This document shows positions 4,584-5,370 of a DNA stretch of 5,370 nucleotides, piece by piece. Origin of the DNA: an uncultured Lachnospiraceae bacterium (lineage in GTDB: Bacteria; Bacillota; Clostridia; Lachnospirales; Lachnospiraceae). A program made the translations under genes and the position numbers. The first letter of the stretch is position 1. Every line of letters starts with the position of its first letter. The notes beneath the pieces were generated by a model. It searched no databases, was not told the origin of the DNA, and was given only the letters and a program-made list of their open reading frames with translations. Location: the NCBI GenBank assembly GCA_910577115.1, contig CAJTMC010000110.1:1-5370 (forward strand). Reading direction: 5' to 3'.

Positions 4584-4612
4584 AGTATAACACGCCTTTT
4601 CTTAAAAATCAA
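4584..4612 (-). promoter_or_regulatory. Sigma-A promoter of the HxlR gene
   Basis: On the minus strand TTGATT (4612-4607) and TATACT (4589-4584) are separated by 17 bases, with an extended -10 TG. The start codon at 4561 is 22 bases downstream of the -10, leaving a short leader with the ribosome binding site. A GTAC motif (4614-4617) touches the -35, which suits autoregulation. Confidence 0.75.
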
Positions 4613-4613
4613 T

Positions 4614-4669
4614 GTACCGTTTTGATATAGGTACTACAAAAAAGTACAGTACTTGTAAAATCATTGTAC
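4614..4669. promoter_or_regulatory. Cluster of GTAC motifs, putative HxlR operators
   Basis: GTAC occurs at 4614, 4631, 4644, 4649 and 4666. The middle pair forms a perfect 13-base palindrome, AAGTAC-A-GTACTT (4642-4654), and 4631-4647 forms a second inverted repeat, GTACT-7 bases-AGTAC. The right arm of the palindrome overlaps the radical SAM -35 box (4653-4658), and the first motif is next to the HxlR -35. Operators of related regulators (YodB type) are also TACT...AGTA-like inverted repeats. That HxlR binds here is inference. Confidence 0.5.
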
Positions 4670-4680
4670 GAAAGTATAAT
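4653..4680 (+). promoter_or_regulatory. Promoter of the radical SAM gene
   Basis: TTGTAA (4653-4658) and TATAAT (4675-4680) are separated by 16 bases. It is 82 bases upstream of the start codon, giving a leader of about 75 nt. The -35 overlaps the GTAC palindrome, so a bound repressor would block polymerase. Confidence 0.6.
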
Positions 4681-4702
4681 TAGTATAGACTACAGAAAAC
4701 AC

Positions 4703-4740
4703 CCTGCGGGTATCCCTATATGCACAAAAAGAAGCGCAGG
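4703..4740 (+). other. Inverted repeat in the radical SAM leader
   Basis: CCTGCG (4703-4708) and CGCAGG (4735-4740) are perfect 6-base arms around 26 bases, ending seven bases before the AAAGGAG ribosome binding site. ACCC/GGGT (4701-4710) is a smaller overlapping alternative. It could form a leader hairpin, but the loop is long and no regulatory class is recognised. Confidence 0.3.
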
Positions 4741-4762
4741 AATAAGGAAAGGAGATGTGTTT

Positions 4763-5370
4763 ATGCACTACACAGGAACAATTTGGCGACCGCCGTATGA
4801 AGCGGCATCACTTTTGTTAGAGGTAACGGCAGGCTGTACGCATCATAAATGTAAATTTTGTACTTTGTATAATGATTTGCCGTTCAAATTCAGAATGTCC
4901 CCTCTGGAGGATATTGAGGATGATTTACGGGAGGTTAAAAGAGCAACGAAAGGTTGGAACAGCGGGCGTACCCGCCGAGTATTTTTGACGGGAGCTAACC
5001 CCTTTGCCTTGTCTTATGACAAATTAACTGCGATTGCAGAGTTAATCCGCAAATATCTTCCGTCAGTGAAATCTATCGGCTCGTTTGCGAGGATTACAGA
5101 TGTTACCCCGAAAACCGATGAGGAGCTTGCCAAACTGCGGGATATGGGATATGACGGTCTGACAATAGGAATAGAAACAGGCGATGATGAAGCCCTGCGG
5201 TTTATGAATAAGGGATATACCTCTGCTGACATCATAGCACAGTGCAAGAGATTAGATGCAGCAGGCATTCATTACAGTTTCTTTTACTTGGTGAGCATTT
5301 CTGGGGCAGGTCGTGGAGAGATTGGAGCAAAATTGACGGCTGATATATGCAATCAGATACACCCTACGCT
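4763..5370 (+). CDS. Radical SAM protein, 3' end outside the window
   Basis: The ATG at 4763 follows AAAGGAG (4748-4754) by eight bases, and the frame stays open to the window end, giving 202 complete codons. The protein begins MHYTGTIWRPPYEAASLLLEVTAGC. The iron-sulfur cluster cysteines are C25, C30 and C33 in CTHHKCKFC, that is CX4CX2C rather than the usual CX3CX2C. Further radical SAM core features follow: FLTGANPF after the first strand, SIGSFARITDV in the middle and the GIETGDDEALRFMNKGYT region near residue 145. The family uses a 4Fe-4S cluster and S-adenosylmethionine to make a 5'-deoxyadenosyl radical; the reaction here is unknown. It looks like a COG1032-type cytosolic enzyme. No cobalamin-binding domain precedes the core, and the C-terminal part is not visible. 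GC content is visibly higher than in the MATE gene. It is divergent from the HxlR gene and probably under its control. Confidence 0.9.
   Translation, partial: MHYTGTIWRPPYEAASLLLEVTAGCTHHKCKFCTLYNDLPFKFRMSPLEDIEDDLREVKRATKGWNSGRTRRVFLTGANPFALSYDKLTAIAELIRKYLPSVKSIGSFARITDVTPKTDEELAKLRDMGYDGLTIGIETGDDEALRFMNKGYTSADIIAQCKRLDAAGIHYSFFYLVSISGAGRGEIGAKLTADICNQIHPT

Noticed and set aside
5014..5268. 84-codon minus-strand open frame within the radical SAM gene
   Set aside because: It is a shadow of the well-supported plus-strand coding frame, rich in Ser and without a ribosome binding site.

Overview
The window looks like accessory DNA from a low-to-moderate GC Firmicute, most likely a gut-type Clostridium relative (Lachnospiraceae or Oscillospiraceae). 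The evidence is strong GGAGG/AAAGGAG ribosome binding sites, Firmicute-style sigma-A promoters with extended -10 boxes, intrinsic terminators with T tracts, and the protein families present. The genus cannot be fixed from the sequence.

Left part (1 to about 1882): a roughly 1.85 kb segment lies between two copies of the 3' end of what reads as a tRNA-Arg(CCU) gene. Bases 1-27 and 1856-1882 are identical. The right copy extends back to the anticodon loop, starting at 1831, where the tRNA match stops. This is the usual footprint of a tyrosine-recombinase element in a tRNA gene, but no integrase lies between the repeats, so it resembles a decayed or trans-mobilised (CIME-like) element. It carries a tRNA-type terminator, a remnant encoding a small C-terminally membrane-anchored peptide, and one intact gene for an ORF6N-domain protein with a phospholipase-D-like C-terminal domain. 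In and around that gene are four copies of one palindrome. One is a perfect 33-bp palindrome inside the coding region. Two downstream copies differ by a matched pair of substitutions that preserves the pairing.

Middle part (1864-2651): a minus-strand hypothetical gene runs into the right tRNA fragment, which supplies its last codons and stop. Its 5' end looks damaged. A gene-poor stretch follows, holding the terminator of the next gene.

Right part (2652-5370): a minus-strand MATE multidrug efflux gene has a strong promoter and a leader of about 140 nt with a terminator hairpin and a competing 10-bp alternative pairing, so it is probably controlled by attenuation. A minus-strand HxlR-family regulator with a single cysteine has its own promoter and terminator. 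Divergent from it is a plus-strand radical SAM protein that runs off the window. The HxlR/radical-SAM intergenic region has five GTAC motifs, including a 13-bp palindrome touching the radical SAM -35 box, which suggests that HxlR controls itself and its divergent neighbour. Whether it also affects the MATE gene cannot be seen from the sequence.
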